A stretch of DNA of 64,000 bases. Source: Micromonospora tarapacensis. GTDB taxonomy: Bacteria > Actinomycetota > Actinomycetes > Mycobacteriales > Micromonosporaceae. A program made the position numbers and the translations under genes. The notes below the pieces were generated by a model. It searched no databases. It was not told the origin of the DNA and saw only the letters and a program-made list of their open reading frames with translations. Shown one piece after another: positions 55,600 through 64,000 of the stretch; within the stretch, counting starts at the first letter, position 1, and each line of letters starts with the position of its first letter. The stretch is taken from contig NZ_JAHCDI010000004.1 in assembly GCF_019697375.1 (NCBI RefSeq), positions 1,041,324 through 1,105,323 of the forward strand, given 5' to 3'.

Positions 55600-55835
55600 C
55601 GAACTGCCTCGACAGAGGGCTCGGACTCTCCCGGCGGGTTGCCGCCTCCCGGACCGACAAATCCGCGCCGACCGCAACGCCCGGCCGTGCACATCACAAT
55701 CCCACGGCCGGCGCCGCGACGCACTCGTGACCGAAGGTGGCGTCGCGGTATCGGTCCCCGGCCCCTCGAACGTGCCGAGCGGAGAGGCCCGACACGGCCA
55801 CCAAGCCAACCGGGACGCCACGTGACGTTGGTGTA

Positions 55836-57059
55836 TCACGGTTGTTCGGTAAGCGTCTCCGGCCTCGGGGCCCGCCTGATCTGCCGGCTCGCCGTCGACG
55901 CCGCTGCGACGATGGCCAGCCACGTCGCCAGGGCTGCGAAGGTCGGCACCGCGCCCAGGGTTTCCAGGGATATGCCGCCGAGGAGAGCGCCCACGGGTCG
56001 GGCGCCCCAGCCGATCATCCGGGCGGCGCCGTTGACGCGGCCCTGGAGGCGGTCGGGGGTCAGGGCGTAGCAGTAGGCGGCGTTGGTGGTGTTGAAGATC
56101 GGGCCCATCAGGGCGCCGACCGTGTAGACCACGCCCAGCACGAACACGGTCGGGGCGAGGGCGAACGCCACCATCTGCGCGACCCACCACCACAGGGCGC
56201 CCAGCATGATCATGCTCGGGGCGACGAGGCGCTGCATCGGCGGGGCCACCAGGGCGCCGGTGATCGCGCCCACCCCGAAGAGGCCGAGGAGAACACCGAC
56301 GCCGGTCGGGGACGCGCCGAGGTCGGTGGCGCGGATGACGATGGTCAGGCCGAGGGCGCTGAAGGCCAGGTTGCCGGCCGACGCGATCGCCACCAGGGCG
56401 CGGAGGAGGTGCTGGCGCCACAGCCAGCGGACGCCCTCGGAGACCTCCGCCAGCAGGTGACGACGCTGCGGTGCCCGTTCGTCCTCCAGGGGCCGCTGGA
56501 TCGGGGCGACCAGGGCAGCGCCCACCAGGTACGATACCGCGTCGACGGCGAACGGCACCGCGTGGCCGAGCCCGAAGAGGAGGCCGCCCAAGGGCTGGCC
56601 GGCCAGGTCGGCGCCCTGGTCGCGGGCCTGGTTCTGGGCGATCGCCGCTGGCAACTGGGGTTTCGGCACCACGTGGGGTAGGGCGGCGGTCTCGGCGAGC
56701 AGGAAGAAGACGTACAACGTCCCCTCGACGAAAGCCACGACCATGAGGTGACCGATCGTGATCCGCCCGAGCACGACGGCCACCGCGACCGATGCCAGGG
56801 CCACCGCCCGGCCGGCGTCGGCGGCGAGCATGATCCGCTTGCGGGACCAGCGGTCGACCAGGACACCCGCCGGCAGGAACCAGATCAGGAACGGTGCCGC
56901 CTGCGCGGCCGCCACCAGGCCGGCCTGCGCCGGTGAGCCGGTGACGGCCAGCACGAGCAACGGGTACGCGAGGCCGCTGATCCGGGCACCGAGCGTCGAT
57001 ACGACCTGGCCCGTCCACAGGAAGAGGAAATCCCGATTTCGCCAAAGGGGGGCCGGCAT
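55836..57059 (-). CDS. MFS transporter (EntS/MFS_3-like)
   Basis: 407 residues with 12 likely membrane segments. NRDFLFLWTGQVVSTLG at the N terminus, GVLVDRWSRKRIMLAADAG as the MFS loop, and FNTTNAAYCYALTPDRLQGR followed by VNGAARMIGWGARPVG are typical of the MFS_3 group that exports siderophores or macrolides. No operon partner. The 230-base gap downstream holds nothing I recognise. Confidence 0.88.
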   Translation of the reverse strand: MPAPLWRNRDFLFLWTGQVVSTLGARISGLAYPLLVLAVTGSPAQAGLVAAAQAAPFLIWFLPAGVLVDRWSRKRIMLAADAGRAVALASVAVAVVLGRITIGHLMVVAFVEGTLYVFFLLAETAALPHVVPKPQLPAAIAQNQARDQGADLAGQPLGGLLFGLGHAVPFAVDAVSYLVGAALVAPIQRPLEDERAPQRRHLLAEVSEGVRWLWRQHLLRALVAIASAGNLAFSALGLTIVIRATDLGASPTGVGVLLGLFGVGAITGALVAPPMQRLVAPSMIMLGALWWWVAQMVAFALAPTVFVLGVVYTVGALMGPIFNTTNAAYCYALTPDRLQGRVNGAARMIGWGARPVGALLGGISLETLGAVPTFAALATWLAIVAAASTASRQIRRAPRPETLTEQP

Positions 57060-57309
57060 CGGACCAGTCTGCTCAATCTGCGCGGCAACCGCCCAAGCCC
57101 GATCCCGGCGATCCCACTACCAGCGCAGACAGGCGAAATGACGTGGAGTATCGGACGGGTCGTCATCCAGCAGCAGCGCGACTCGTCTGCGCTGTCGATG
57201 CCCGGAGACAGGAACGCTTTCCTGTCCAGCTGACGAGGCCGCACGACGTCAATACCGAGCCTTAGTCTCGGCTCGGTCGGGTGCGAGCGGCCTGGACCGG
57301 TGTGACGGC

Positions 57310-57660
57310 TTAGCGGCCTGCCTTCGCGTGGTATTGGTCCACGATCTCCTGGGGGATCCGGCCGCGGTCGGAGATGTCCTTGCCGGCCTTCTTGGCCCAC
57401 GTCCGGATGGCCTTGTTCTGCTCACGGTCGGCACTGGCGGTACCGTGACCACGAGCAGCCCGGCCGCCGACGACCACACCGCCACGGCCCACCTTCGTAC
57501 CGTGGGCGACGTAGGGAGCGAACACCTCACGCAATTTGCTGGCGTTGCCGCTCGACAGGTCGATCTCGTACTGGACGCCGTCGAGTGCGAACTTGACGGT
57601 CTCGTCGGCCTCGCCGCCGTCCAGGTCGTCGACCAGCTGATGAATGATTTGCTTTGCCAC
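57310..57660 (-). CDS. lsr2: Lsr2-family nucleoid-associated protein
   Basis: 116 residues from GTG 57660, which gives the family N terminus VAKQIIHQLVDDLDGGEA; AAGGA lies about 13 bases before. The N-terminal dimerisation domain is TVKFALDGVQYEIDLSSGNA. The C-terminal DNA-binding domain is KAIRTWAKKAGKDISDRGRI, with the RGR minor-groove hook. It silences AT-rich and foreign DNA in actinobacteria and often restrains secondary-metabolite clusters. Its link to the clusters here is only proximity. Confidence 0.93.
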   Translation of the reverse strand: MAKQIIHQLVDDLDGGEADETVKFALDGVQYEIDLSSGNASKLREVFAPYVAHGTKVGRGGVVVGGRAARGHGTASADREQNKAIRTWAKKAGKDISDRGRIPQEIVDQYHAKAGR

Positions 57661-58509
57661 GTCTGAGCACATTCCTTTCGAGCATGATGGTCCTACCAGC
57701 GTGCATGCACAATAACCTGTACGGCACCGGCGACGTCAACAGGATCCGCCATGTGGCCTCGTAATGACTAACCCGGTCCCGGGAAATCTATCCCCACCCG
57801 TCCGTCATATTACCGCTGGGTAGGCAAAGGGCGACGGTGAGTTGACACGAAAGGCTGATCCTTGTGCGTCCAGCGACCTCAACCCAACGCGACGGATCAG
57901 AGCTGCCATTTTCGTGGCAATCCGTGATCTGCTCGTAGGGTGGGTGACGGGGCTATCGACCGCGGCCTCGTCGCCAACCGGGAAGCGCCACCCCGAATTT
58001 CGGGGCCATGCGTGAACCGGAACGACTGTCAGGTCGACACCACGGTCAAGAGCATGACGGCAGCGCCGGGGCGGTGACCGATGACGACCCGGTGGCAGGG
58101 GCGGCGAACCCGCCCCTGCCACCCGGGATCGGCCGGCGAAGTCGGGCCGGTGACCCGCGGCCCACTCGGCATAGGACCGGCGGGGTGCCCGCTGACCTGC
58201 TCGATGACGTCGTTGACTGGCGCGGCTTTGCCGACTGCCTCCGCCATGAGGCCGATCAGCGCCGTCAGATATTGGCGGCCCATGAACTGGCTCATCTGGC
58301 GGCCTCGCCGCCGGCCGGTGCCGCCGGGAGCGTCTCCGGCCTGGTCAGGTCGCCGCGGACGACGCCGACGCTGTCGGGGAGCGCGGCCCGTTCCGGAGTG
58401 GAGTTCGACGTGGTGGGTCGGGTGGGCAGCGTGGCGGCTGCGGTGTTGCCTCGGGTGGCGGCGAGGTGCAGCCGGTGAGACCGTCTCGGCGGCTGTCGTG
58501 GCGGAGGCT
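57661..58509. other. Gene-poor stretch
   Basis: About 850 bases. A minus-strand frame at 58180-58295 reads GRQYLTALIGLMAEAVGKAA and then VNDVIEQVSGHPA, faintly like the C-terminal end of NmrA-type proteins, but stops being credible after that. Base composition is AT-richer near the Lsr2 promoter (57700-57830). No intact gene. Confidence 0.4.
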
Positions 58510-58645
58510 CCAGTGGTGCGGTTGCGTCAGCAGGCGGCGCAGCGCGGTCGGTGTGTGGCCGACGTGGGTTCGCCCGGTGCGGCACAGGTGCGCCTGATCG
58601 GCGAAGCCGAGGTCGACCGAGATTCCGGCGTGGTGGCCAAGATGT
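58510..58645 (-). pseudogene. AraC-family HTH remnant
   Basis: Minus-strand reading AGISVDLGFADQAHLCRTGR then THVGHTPTALRRLL is the second helix-turn-helix of an AraC regulator. The sequence before it (AARQVENLD in another frame) no longer encodes the rest. Truncated and out of frame; a relic. Confidence 0.45.
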
Positions 58646-58762
58646 CGAGGTTCTCGACCTGACGGGCGACAGCGGCGAAGGCCAACAGCGCCACCGTGAC
58701 ATGTTCGGGAGCGGCCTGCGGGCGAGTCCGTCGGGCCGTGGAGTCGGAGGAGAAGTGCCTGG

Positions 58763-59209
58763 TCAGTACCGGTCGCGGAGAATCTTCTTCATTTGGGTGA
58801 TCTCCTCCTCCTGGGATTTCACGATCTGGTCGCACAGCTCGACGATCTCCGGATCGGTGATGTTCGACTCCTGGCAGACGAGGATCGCCCGGGAGTGGTG
58901 CGGGATCATGGACTTGAGAAAGTCCTCGTTGCCGACGAAGGGCTCGGTGCGCACTGCCGCGAATCCGCCGACGAAGAGGGCGCCGAGCGCGGCGTACAGG
59001 GCGATGTTGAGGCGCCGGTCGGTGTACATCTGGTGCATGACGCCCATCATTATGACGCCCATGACCGCCACCATGATCACCGACATGTAGAAGTTGCTCA
59101 GGTTCAGATAGAAGTCCGACCACCTGCGGATCTGCGACAGCGTGAGGACGAACATGACGGCCAGGCTGATCAGCAGGACCAGGCCGAACCGGAGGTAGTT
59201 CTTCTTCAT
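58763..59209 (-). CDS. DUF305-family membrane protein
   Basis: 148 residues. Three hydrophobic helices fill 1-85 (FGLVLLISLAVMFVLTL, FYMSVIMVAVMGVIMMG, LNIALYAALGALFVGGFAA). A C-terminal DUF305 part follows with FLKSMIPHHSRAILVCQE and IVKSQEEEITQMKKILR. The HHSRAI motif may bind metal (copper is suggested for the family). Codon usage is lower in GC than its neighbours, compatible with transfer. Confidence 0.87.
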   Translation of the reverse strand: MKKNYLRFGLVLLISLAVMFVLTLSQIRRWSDFYLNLSNFYMSVIMVAVMGVIMMGVMHQMYTDRRLNIALYAALGALFVGGFAAVRTEPFVGNEDFLKSMIPHHSRAILVCQESNITDPEIVELCDQIVKSQEEEITQMKKILRDRY

Positions 59210-59974
59210 CTCTGCTCCGTCAGCTTATGGAGAGGGGCCAGTCGACTCGGACGTTTTGTCCACGCTAATACAGCATTTGGGGCATACAGTGTGTGATCCG
59301 GACGTACGTGCCGGCAGCGCCTCGGGTCAGCGGTGGGTGAGTTCGGGGGCGGCGCTGTCCAGTGGCACGGCGGCGCCGGGCACCAGTCCGAGTTGGACGC
59401 TCGATCGGGAGCCGACGGCGGCGAAGAGCCAGTCGGCGGCGGTGCGGGCGCGGTTGGCGGGCAGCGACAGCTTCACTCTTACGTCCGGCCCGCCCCTGCT
59501 GTGCTGGGCCCGGTCGATCCCTCCCGCATCGCTCGCTCGGTGTCAGCGGCGGACGTCGTGGGTAGGGTGGGCTGCGGGTCAGGACGTGTGCCAGATCCCC
59601 CACACCCGCGCCCTCACGCACCGGCTCCGACGGTCGCCGAACTCGCTGCGGAGCCGGACATCAGTGACGAGGAGGTGCTGGACGGTCTGGAGGCAGCACG
59701 CGCGTACCACGCGGTATCGGCCGATTCACGTCTCGGGAGCGGCGCGCGAAGGGACCGGAGGCAACACCTTCGCCGTGGTGGCATGCCGCTCGGTGAGGAA
59801 CGCCGGCGCTCATCGGCCGCCGACGGACGGCCGCTGGCCAGTCGTAGCTCCACCTCCGCCGTCCTGTCACGGCGAACGTCTCCTGGCCGCAGCGATTGTG
59901 ACCGTGTTTACCGAACTACCGTGCGGAACCAGCGTATGGTCGCCCGCATTGCCCCTGCGGGAACGGAGCACTCA
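59210..59974. other. Gene-poor stretch with decayed fragments
   Basis: 765 bases without an intact gene. On the plus strand about 59620-59735 reads PTVAELAAEPDISDEEVLDG then LEAARAYHAVSAD, closely like region 3 of SigB/SigF-type sigma factors, with nothing recognisable on either side. On the minus strand 59332-59480 reads as the end of some protein (LPANRARTAADWLFAAVGSR), family unknown. These look like remnants of lost genes. Confidence 0.5.
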
Positions 59975-60493
59975 ATGGTCGCACGTCGGTTGATCTGTCT
60001 CCTCGCCGTGGCGGTGCTGGCCGTGGCCGGCTGCGGCGACAACGGCGGGACCTCGGCCGGCAGCGCTGATCGGCCGTCGGGCACGGCGACCGGATCACCG
60101 CTGGAGTTCACCGCGACCACTGTCGACGGCGCACCGTTCGATGGGCGGTCGCTGGTCGGTAAACCCGCCGTGCTGTGGTTCTGGGCACCGTGGTGCCCGG
60201 TGTGCCTGCAACAGGCGCCCGGCGTACGCGAGGCGGCCGAACAGCACGGCGACCAGGTCGCCATCGTCGGGATCGCCGGCCTCGACGAGGCCGCTGCGAT
60301 GCCGGAGTTCATCCGCCTGGCCAAGGTCGGTTCGATCACGAACCTGTCCGACGAATCCGGGGAGGTGTGGAAACGCTTCGGCATCACCTCGCAAAGCACC
60401 TTCGTTCTGATCGACGCCGCAGGGACTGTCACCTTCCGCGGCCGACTCGACGCCGACGAGGTCCCCGACCGTGTCGCGGAGTTGCTGGGCTGA
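59975..60493 (+). CDS. Thioredoxin-like lipoprotein (TlpA/DsbE-like)
   Basis: 172 residues from ATG 59975, with GGAG 7 bases upstream. Signal LICLLAVAVLAVAGCGD with lipobox Cys20. Thioredoxin fold with active site WAPWCPVC (Cys74, Cys77), SLVGKPAVLWFW before it and TSQSTFVLIDAAGTVTFRG after it, including the cis-Pro region replaced by Thr-Phe. It is likely an extracytoplasmic disulfide reductase/oxidase similar to mycobacterial MPT53. No CcdA partner is visible. Confidence 0.9.
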   Translation: MVARRLICLLAVAVLAVAGCGDNGGTSAGSADRPSGTATGSPLEFTATTVDGAPFDGRSLVGKPAVLWFWAPWCPVCLQQAPGVREAAEQHGDQVAIVGIAGLDEAAAMPEFIRLAKVGSITNLSDESGEVWKRFGITSQSTFVLIDAAGTVTFRGRLDADEVPDRVAELLG

Positions 60494-60530
60494 CCATTGT
60501 TACCACGGGGATGGGGAGCCGATCCCCAGT

Positions 60531-61030
60531 TCAGAGCGTCTTGGCGCAGTCGCTTACGGTGATCCCCTTGCCGTCGCCGTGGCCGAACGTCTCGTGGCCG
60601 CGCCCGACACGAGGGTCACGCTGGCTGTGCCGGAGTACGCCATCGAGTTGGTATCCGCGGGGCTTTCCGGTGCGACGGTGCTCGTCGCAGATCGGCTCGG
60701 CGCCGAGGTCCTGGCCCATTGCGGGCTCGTCGACACGGTTTGCGGTCCTGCGTCGTGACACCGCGCCGTGCGACATCCTGATGGCCCGTGCCCACCAACC
60801 GCAGGCGCGGTTGGTGGTCCGGACCGAGCTTCCCGCCGCTGCGGCTGCCCACGACGTCCGGCACTTCTCCCTGGCGTCTGCGGTCGCCGATGCGTACCTG
60901 TCGGCGTTGGCTTCCACGGCGACCCGCCGGCCTCGACTGTTGCCCAGGATCGGCCGCGCCCGCCGCACCCCGTATCTCACCGGCAGCACCCACCCTTCAG
61001 CTCCGACACCGCAGCTGAATGCTCGATCAG
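60531..61030 (+). pseudogene. Degraded open frame of unknown family
   Basis: In one frame GAVAYGDPLAVAVAERLVAA, then DTRVTLAVPEYAIELVSAGL, looks like coding sequence (strong third-position G/C). Coding character continues after about 60740 in another frame (CDILMARAHQPQARLVV, AHDVRHFSLASAVADAYL). Together they could be a roughly 160-residue protein broken by a frameshift. I do not recognise the family. Confidence 0.35.
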
Positions 61031-61037
61031 TTCCTGA

Positions 61038-61658
61038 TCATGACGATGCCGATGACGGGGAACTCGGCGGCTTGGCCTTCTGCGGGTAGATCGTCTCGTG
61101 GCGGGCCAGCATGGCGACGAATTCGCCGATCTTCCGCTCGCGGGTCTGCGCCCGCTTGACGGCGTTGACGCGGTGGATGAGAGCGAACCGGTTGGTTCTG
61201 GTGAGTACGTCGAACATGGCCTGGGCGGCGGGGTCGGTGGCGATGGCGGCGAGGAGGTCGGCCGGCACCTCGGCTTCCGAGGGCGGGGCGTAGGCGGCCG
61301 CCCACCGCCCGTCCGCCTTCGCGGCTTCCACCGCGGCGCGGCCCGCGGGCAGCATCCGCCCCTGCGCCTCAAGCCGGGCCACGTGGGCGACGTTGCGTTG
61401 CGACCAGGAACTGCGGGGCCGGCGCGGGGTGAACCGGATCCAGGACGTCTGCTGATCCCGCTTACGGGCCTGCCCGTCGATCCAGCCGAAACACAGGGCC
61501 TCGTCGACCGCCTGCTGCCAGGTCAACGTCGTGACGGTGCCGCCCTTCTTGGTCAGGGCCAGCCAGACGCCGGGCGACATGGCGTGATGGGCCGACAACC
61601 ATGCGCGCAACGCCTCGGCGTCCGCGACGATCAACTCATCCAGTTCGGTGCTCACCAT
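61038..61658 (-). CDS. YdeI/OmpD-associated family protein
   Basis: 206 residues. Signatures: AWLSAHHAMSPGVWLALTKK, ALCFGWIDGQARKRD, SWIRFTPRRPRSSWSQRNVA, LPAGRAAVEAAKADGRWAAA. The family is widespread in actinobacteria and linked by name to bacteriocin protection, but its biochemical function is not settled. The C-terminal tail is Pro/Ser-rich. Confidence 0.87.
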   Translation of the reverse strand: MVSTELDELIVADAEALRAWLSAHHAMSPGVWLALTKKGGTVTTLTWQQAVDEALCFGWIDGQARKRDQQTSWIRFTPRRPRSSWSQRNVAHVARLEAQGRMLPAGRAAVEAAKADGRWAAAYAPPSEAEVPADLLAAIATDPAAQAMFDVLTRTNRFALIHRVNAVKRAQTRERKIGEFVAMLARHETIYPQKAKPPSSPSSASS

Positions 61659-61777
61659 GACGGCAGGCTATCCGCTGCACCATGGCCGCAGTCACTGCCC
61701 GGTGCCCAGCCCGGCGAGCCGAGCCCAGTGGGCAAGGCGCCGCGCCCTTCGTGCGCCAGCAGCACGCCGGCCGGGCG

Positions 61778-63007
61778 CTATCGGCGCCGGGTGGTGTCGA
61801 TCGGTAGGGCGGCGTGGTCGGCGGCCTGCCGGCCGGATTCCCAGCCTTCGCGGCTGTTCACCCGGCTGGCCCTGGCCCGGACCGTGTGCGGGAAGACCCG
61901 CTGCATGGTCTCGCGGATCTGCTCGTCCCGGGAGGCGAGTACCGGCAGCAGGTCGGCCGGGTCGGCCACTCCGTTCTCGTCGCCCCGACCGGTGGCCTGC
62001 GCCAACGCGAGCTGTGCCGCGGCGGCCAGTCGTTCGTCGATCCGGTCCGCAAATGCCACCAGGAAGGACTGGCGGAACGCTTTCAGGCGGCTCCGACCGG
62101 CCTTGCCGCCCGGCGGCTCGGCCCGGGCCATCGCCCGGTGCGCCTGCACCAGCAGGGAGGTGTAGAGCAGGTCGACCGCGTCGATGTCGGTGTCGAAACC
62201 GAAGACGGTGCTGAACGCCAGCTCCGGCGACGAGACCGTGTGGCAGCGGTTGGCGCGGGCGACGGCGTCCAGCAGGGACGCCTTCTCCTTCTCGTGCGGG
62301 TGGTCCACGCCGATCCGCCGCGCGTACGGCACCACTGGCGCCGTGTCACCGCCGCGGGCGGCCAGCAGCGCCTCGTCCAGACTGTGCCGGGTGACGAGTT
62401 CCTGGGCCTTGGCGGTGTACGCCTCCGCCTCGGCCGGAAAGGTCGTCGACTCCGCCTTGGCGAGCAGGGCGCGTACCCGGTCCAGCAGCCGGGCGTCGAT
62501 CCGGGTCGACCCGACGGCGCCCGACCGGTCGGCCGGCGCGGCGGCGGAACCCGGCGGGGGCACGAGCACCTCGATCGGCGGGAGCGCGGCCAGGATGGCG
62601 AGCAGGCCCAACACCAGATCGAGCACGGCCACCCGGTCGAGCCGCCAGCGGGCCGCGAGTTCGTCGACGTACGTCGCGTCGCCGGTCCACCAGACCCGCG
62701 CGCCCAGGGTGTCCGCCTGCGCCAGCCACCGCCCGTCGACGGTGGCCCGGGAAAACAGTCGCAGGTGCGCGGCGACCGCGTCGGTCACCAGGTCGGCCTG
62801 GCGCGGCCGGCCCCGCCGGGCGACCACCCGGTGCAACTCGGCCGGCTGCCACCCGCCCCGCCACAGCCGCGCGCAGGCCTCGTCCTTCGCGGCCACCAGC
62901 TCCGGGTCGACCTCGGCTGACGGTGTGACGGTCAGCGCGTCCAGCCCCGATTCGTAGTCGACCGTCCCGGCGAGAACCGCCCTGATCCGTTCCCGCACAG
63001 TTGTCAC
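61778..63007 (-). CDS. DUF2786-domain protein
   Basis: 409 residues, GTG start. The central part has the DUF2786 pattern LLDRVRALLAKAESTTFPAE then AEAYTAKAQELVTRHSLDEA. The C-terminal half has KASLLDAVARANRCHTV, DAVDLLYTSLLVQAHRAM and a helical end. Role unknown. It is flanked by unrelated genes; downstream a 120-base gap holds nothing recognised. Confidence 0.87.
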   Translation of the reverse strand: MTTVRERIRAVLAGTVDYESGLDALTVTPSAEVDPELVAAKDEACARLWRGGWQPAELHRVVARRGRPRQADLVTDAVAAHLRLFSRATVDGRWLAQADTLGARVWWTGDATYVDELAARWRLDRVAVLDLVLGLLAILAALPPIEVLVPPPGSAAAPADRSGAVGSTRIDARLLDRVRALLAKAESTTFPAEAEAYTAKAQELVTRHSLDEALLAARGGDTAPVVPYARRIGVDHPHEKEKASLLDAVARANRCHTVSSPELAFSTVFGFDTDIDAVDLLYTSLLVQAHRAMARAEPPGGKAGRSRLKAFRQSFLVAFADRIDERLAAAAQLALAQATGRGDENGVADPADLLPVLASRDEQIRETMQRVFPHTVRARASRVNSREGWESGRQAADHAALPIDTTRRR

Positions 63008-63100
63008 CAGCCCAAGGCTACGGAGTCGCTGGCCCGCTCCGTCGACGCGGGGCGGACGAGAGCGCCTCGGCGATCATTCGGGTCGAGGCGATCATTCGGG

Positions 63101-64000
63101 TCAAGCCGTCCGGTTGACCGGACCGTGGTCCGCGAGAGCGGCGACGTGGGAGCGGATGCGTTCCGCCTCGGCGAGTTCGAGCTCGGTGGCGTCGGTCAGG
63201 AGGTACTCGTGGTGGCGGTGGGCGTGGCCGGGTTCGCCGCGGGTGTGATGGGTGTGCCCGAGCCCGGTGCGCGCGCGGGCCTGCTGGTAGCGGGCGCCGG
63301 TGACCGTGGCGGCGCTGAGCGCTGCGGTGAAGTGGGTCAGGGCCGTCGCGGTGTGCCCGATGGCGTGGGTGACCGCGCCGAGGCCGTTGAGCGCCGAGGC
63401 GCGGCCACCATGGTCACCGATCTCGGTGAAGATGGCGAGCGACTGTTCGAAGTACCGGTGGGCCCGCTCCGGATCGCCGAGTCCCAGCTGAGCGGTGCCG
63501 AGGTTGTCCAGCACGTGGGCCTCGCCACGCCGGTTGCCGTACCGCCGGGTCAGGACCAGCGCCTGCTGGTGGTGGTCGGCGGCGGCACGGTGCCGGCCCA
63601 GTTGCTGTTCGACGAGGCCGAGACAGTCCAGCGCCAGGGCCTCCGCGGTCCAGTCGTCGGTCCGCCGGGACAGCTCCAGGGCGCGCCGGTGGTCTTCGGC
63701 AGCGGCCTCGTGCCGGCCCCGCCGTCGGTGTACGAGGCCGAGATTGTTGCGCACGAGGGCTTCGCCGGTCAGGTTCGCGGTCTGCCGGAACAGGGTCAGT
63801 GCCCGGGCGAAACAGGCCTCGGCGGAGTCGTACCGGACGAGCTCGAAGTGGAGGAAACCAAGGCTGTTCTGGGCGCTGGCCTCGTCGGTGAAGTGCCCTG
63901 AGCGGCGGAACAGCTCGATCGCCTGCCGGAGGTGCTCGGCGGCCGACTCGTGCCGGCCCACCCGCTGTTCGGTGTTGCCGAGACCGGCCAGCGCGTGGGC
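63101..64000 (-). CDS. TPR-repeat protein, C-terminal part of an AfsR/SARP-like regulator (partial)
   Basis: The frame is open from the right edge to the stop at 63101. It contains at least six 40-residue TPR units with the pattern GRHxxAxxxxxxALxLxRxxG and NLGxxxxxxG (for example EALVRNNLGLVHRRRGRHEA). Such long TPR arrays end SARP/AfsR-type NB-ARC regulators or similar NTPase sensors. The upstream part lies outside the window, so the type of DNA-binding domain, if any, is unknown. Confidence 0.8.
   Translation of the reverse strand, partial: AHALAGLGNTEQRVGRHESAAEHLRQAIELFRRSGHFTDEASAQNSLGFLHFELVRYDSAEACFARALTLFRQTANLTGEALVRNNLGLVHRRRGRHEAAAEDHRRALELSRRTDDWTAEALALDCLGLVEQQLGRHRAAADHHQQALVLTRRYGNRRGEAHVLDNLGTAQLGLGDPERAHRYFEQSLAIFTEIGDHGGRASALNGLGAVTHAIGHTATALTHFTAALSAATVTGARYQQARARTGLGHTHHTRGEPGHAHRHHEYLLTDATELELAEAERIRSHVAALADHGPVNRTA

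Noticed and set aside
58029..58295. Possible NmrA-family C-terminal fragment on the minus strand
   Set aside because: Resemblance is limited to a few residues around VNDVIEQVSGHPA; kept only as a remark under the gene-poor stretch.
1..64000. tRNA, rRNA, riboswitch, prophage or attachment-site features
   Set aside because: I scanned intergenic regions for tRNA-like cloverleaf ends, rRNA motifs, integrases and flanking direct repeats and saw none that I could support by eye.

Overview
The window is high-GC DNA, with strong G/C third-position codon bias, frequent GTG starts and ATGA/GTGA stop-start overlaps. It carries gene families typical of filamentous actinomycetes: modular type I PKS, a SARP/AfsR regulator, a LAL-type LuxR regulator, Lsr2 and Tat lipoproteins. 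Micromonosporaceae (Micromonospora or a relative) is my best guess from style only; nothing in the sequence names the organism.

Positions 1-35 kb are the end of a polyketide/non-ribosomal peptide cluster and its accessory genes. The assembly line runs left to right: the tail of one PKS; a fully reducing malonyl module (KS-AT-DH-ER-KR-ACP, with an apparent frameshift); a methylmalonyl KS-AT-ACP module without reduction or thioesterase; then a stand-alone C-A-PCP protein whose adenylation domain looks dead. Downstream lie a secreted lipocalin-like protein, a lysine/ornithine-type N-hydroxylase, a type II thioesterase and a class III aminotransferase homologue that lacks the PLP lysine. A leftward operon (3-hydroxyacyl-CoA dehydrogenase, crotonyl-CoA carboxylase/reductase, second type II thioesterase) probably supplies ethylmalonyl-CoA-type extender units. 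The pathway regulators (SARP, LAL), a 53-residue secreted peptide, a 5-hydroxyisourate-hydrolase-like pseudoenzyme, a 2-isopropylmalate synthase and a phosphopantetheinyl transferase follow. A ThuA/Gfo-Idh-MocA pair and a decayed MarR/ABC exporter locus close this part.

Positions 35.9-47.7 kb hold a compact ten-gene rightward operon in which nearly every stop overlaps the next start. It encodes an ATP-grasp ligase, a DUF364-type protein, a cysteine-synthase-like PLP enzyme, an enolase-superfamily epimerase, an MFS exporter and a methyltransferase. These are followed by a Tat lipoprotein binding protein, an ABC permease, a permease-ATPase-ATPase fusion and a GNAT. A 17-bp palindrome of Fur/Zur type sits just upstream. 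I read this as a self-contained system that builds, exports and re-imports a small carboxylate/amino-acid-derived metal chelator. It contains no NRPS or PKS and is the strongest candidate here for an undescribed system.

Positions 47.8-64 kb look like ordinary chromosome: a serine beta-lactamase-family hydrolase, two TetR regulators with palindromic operators, several GNATs, a peroxiredoxin-like protein, an SDR, a MOSC protein, MFS, Lsr2, DUF305, a TlpA/DsbE-like lipoprotein, YdeI-like and DUF2786 proteins and the C-terminal TPR part of a regulator. Between them lie stretches of decayed gene fragments (57.7-58.7, 59.2-59.9 and 60.5-61.0 kb).

Caution: three important genes (PKS at about 1482, 3-hydroxyacyl-CoA dehydrogenase at about 22565, SARP at about 24161) each show a single-base deletion in a G/C-rich or repeated stretch. 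That pattern fits sequencing or assembly error as well as real mutation.
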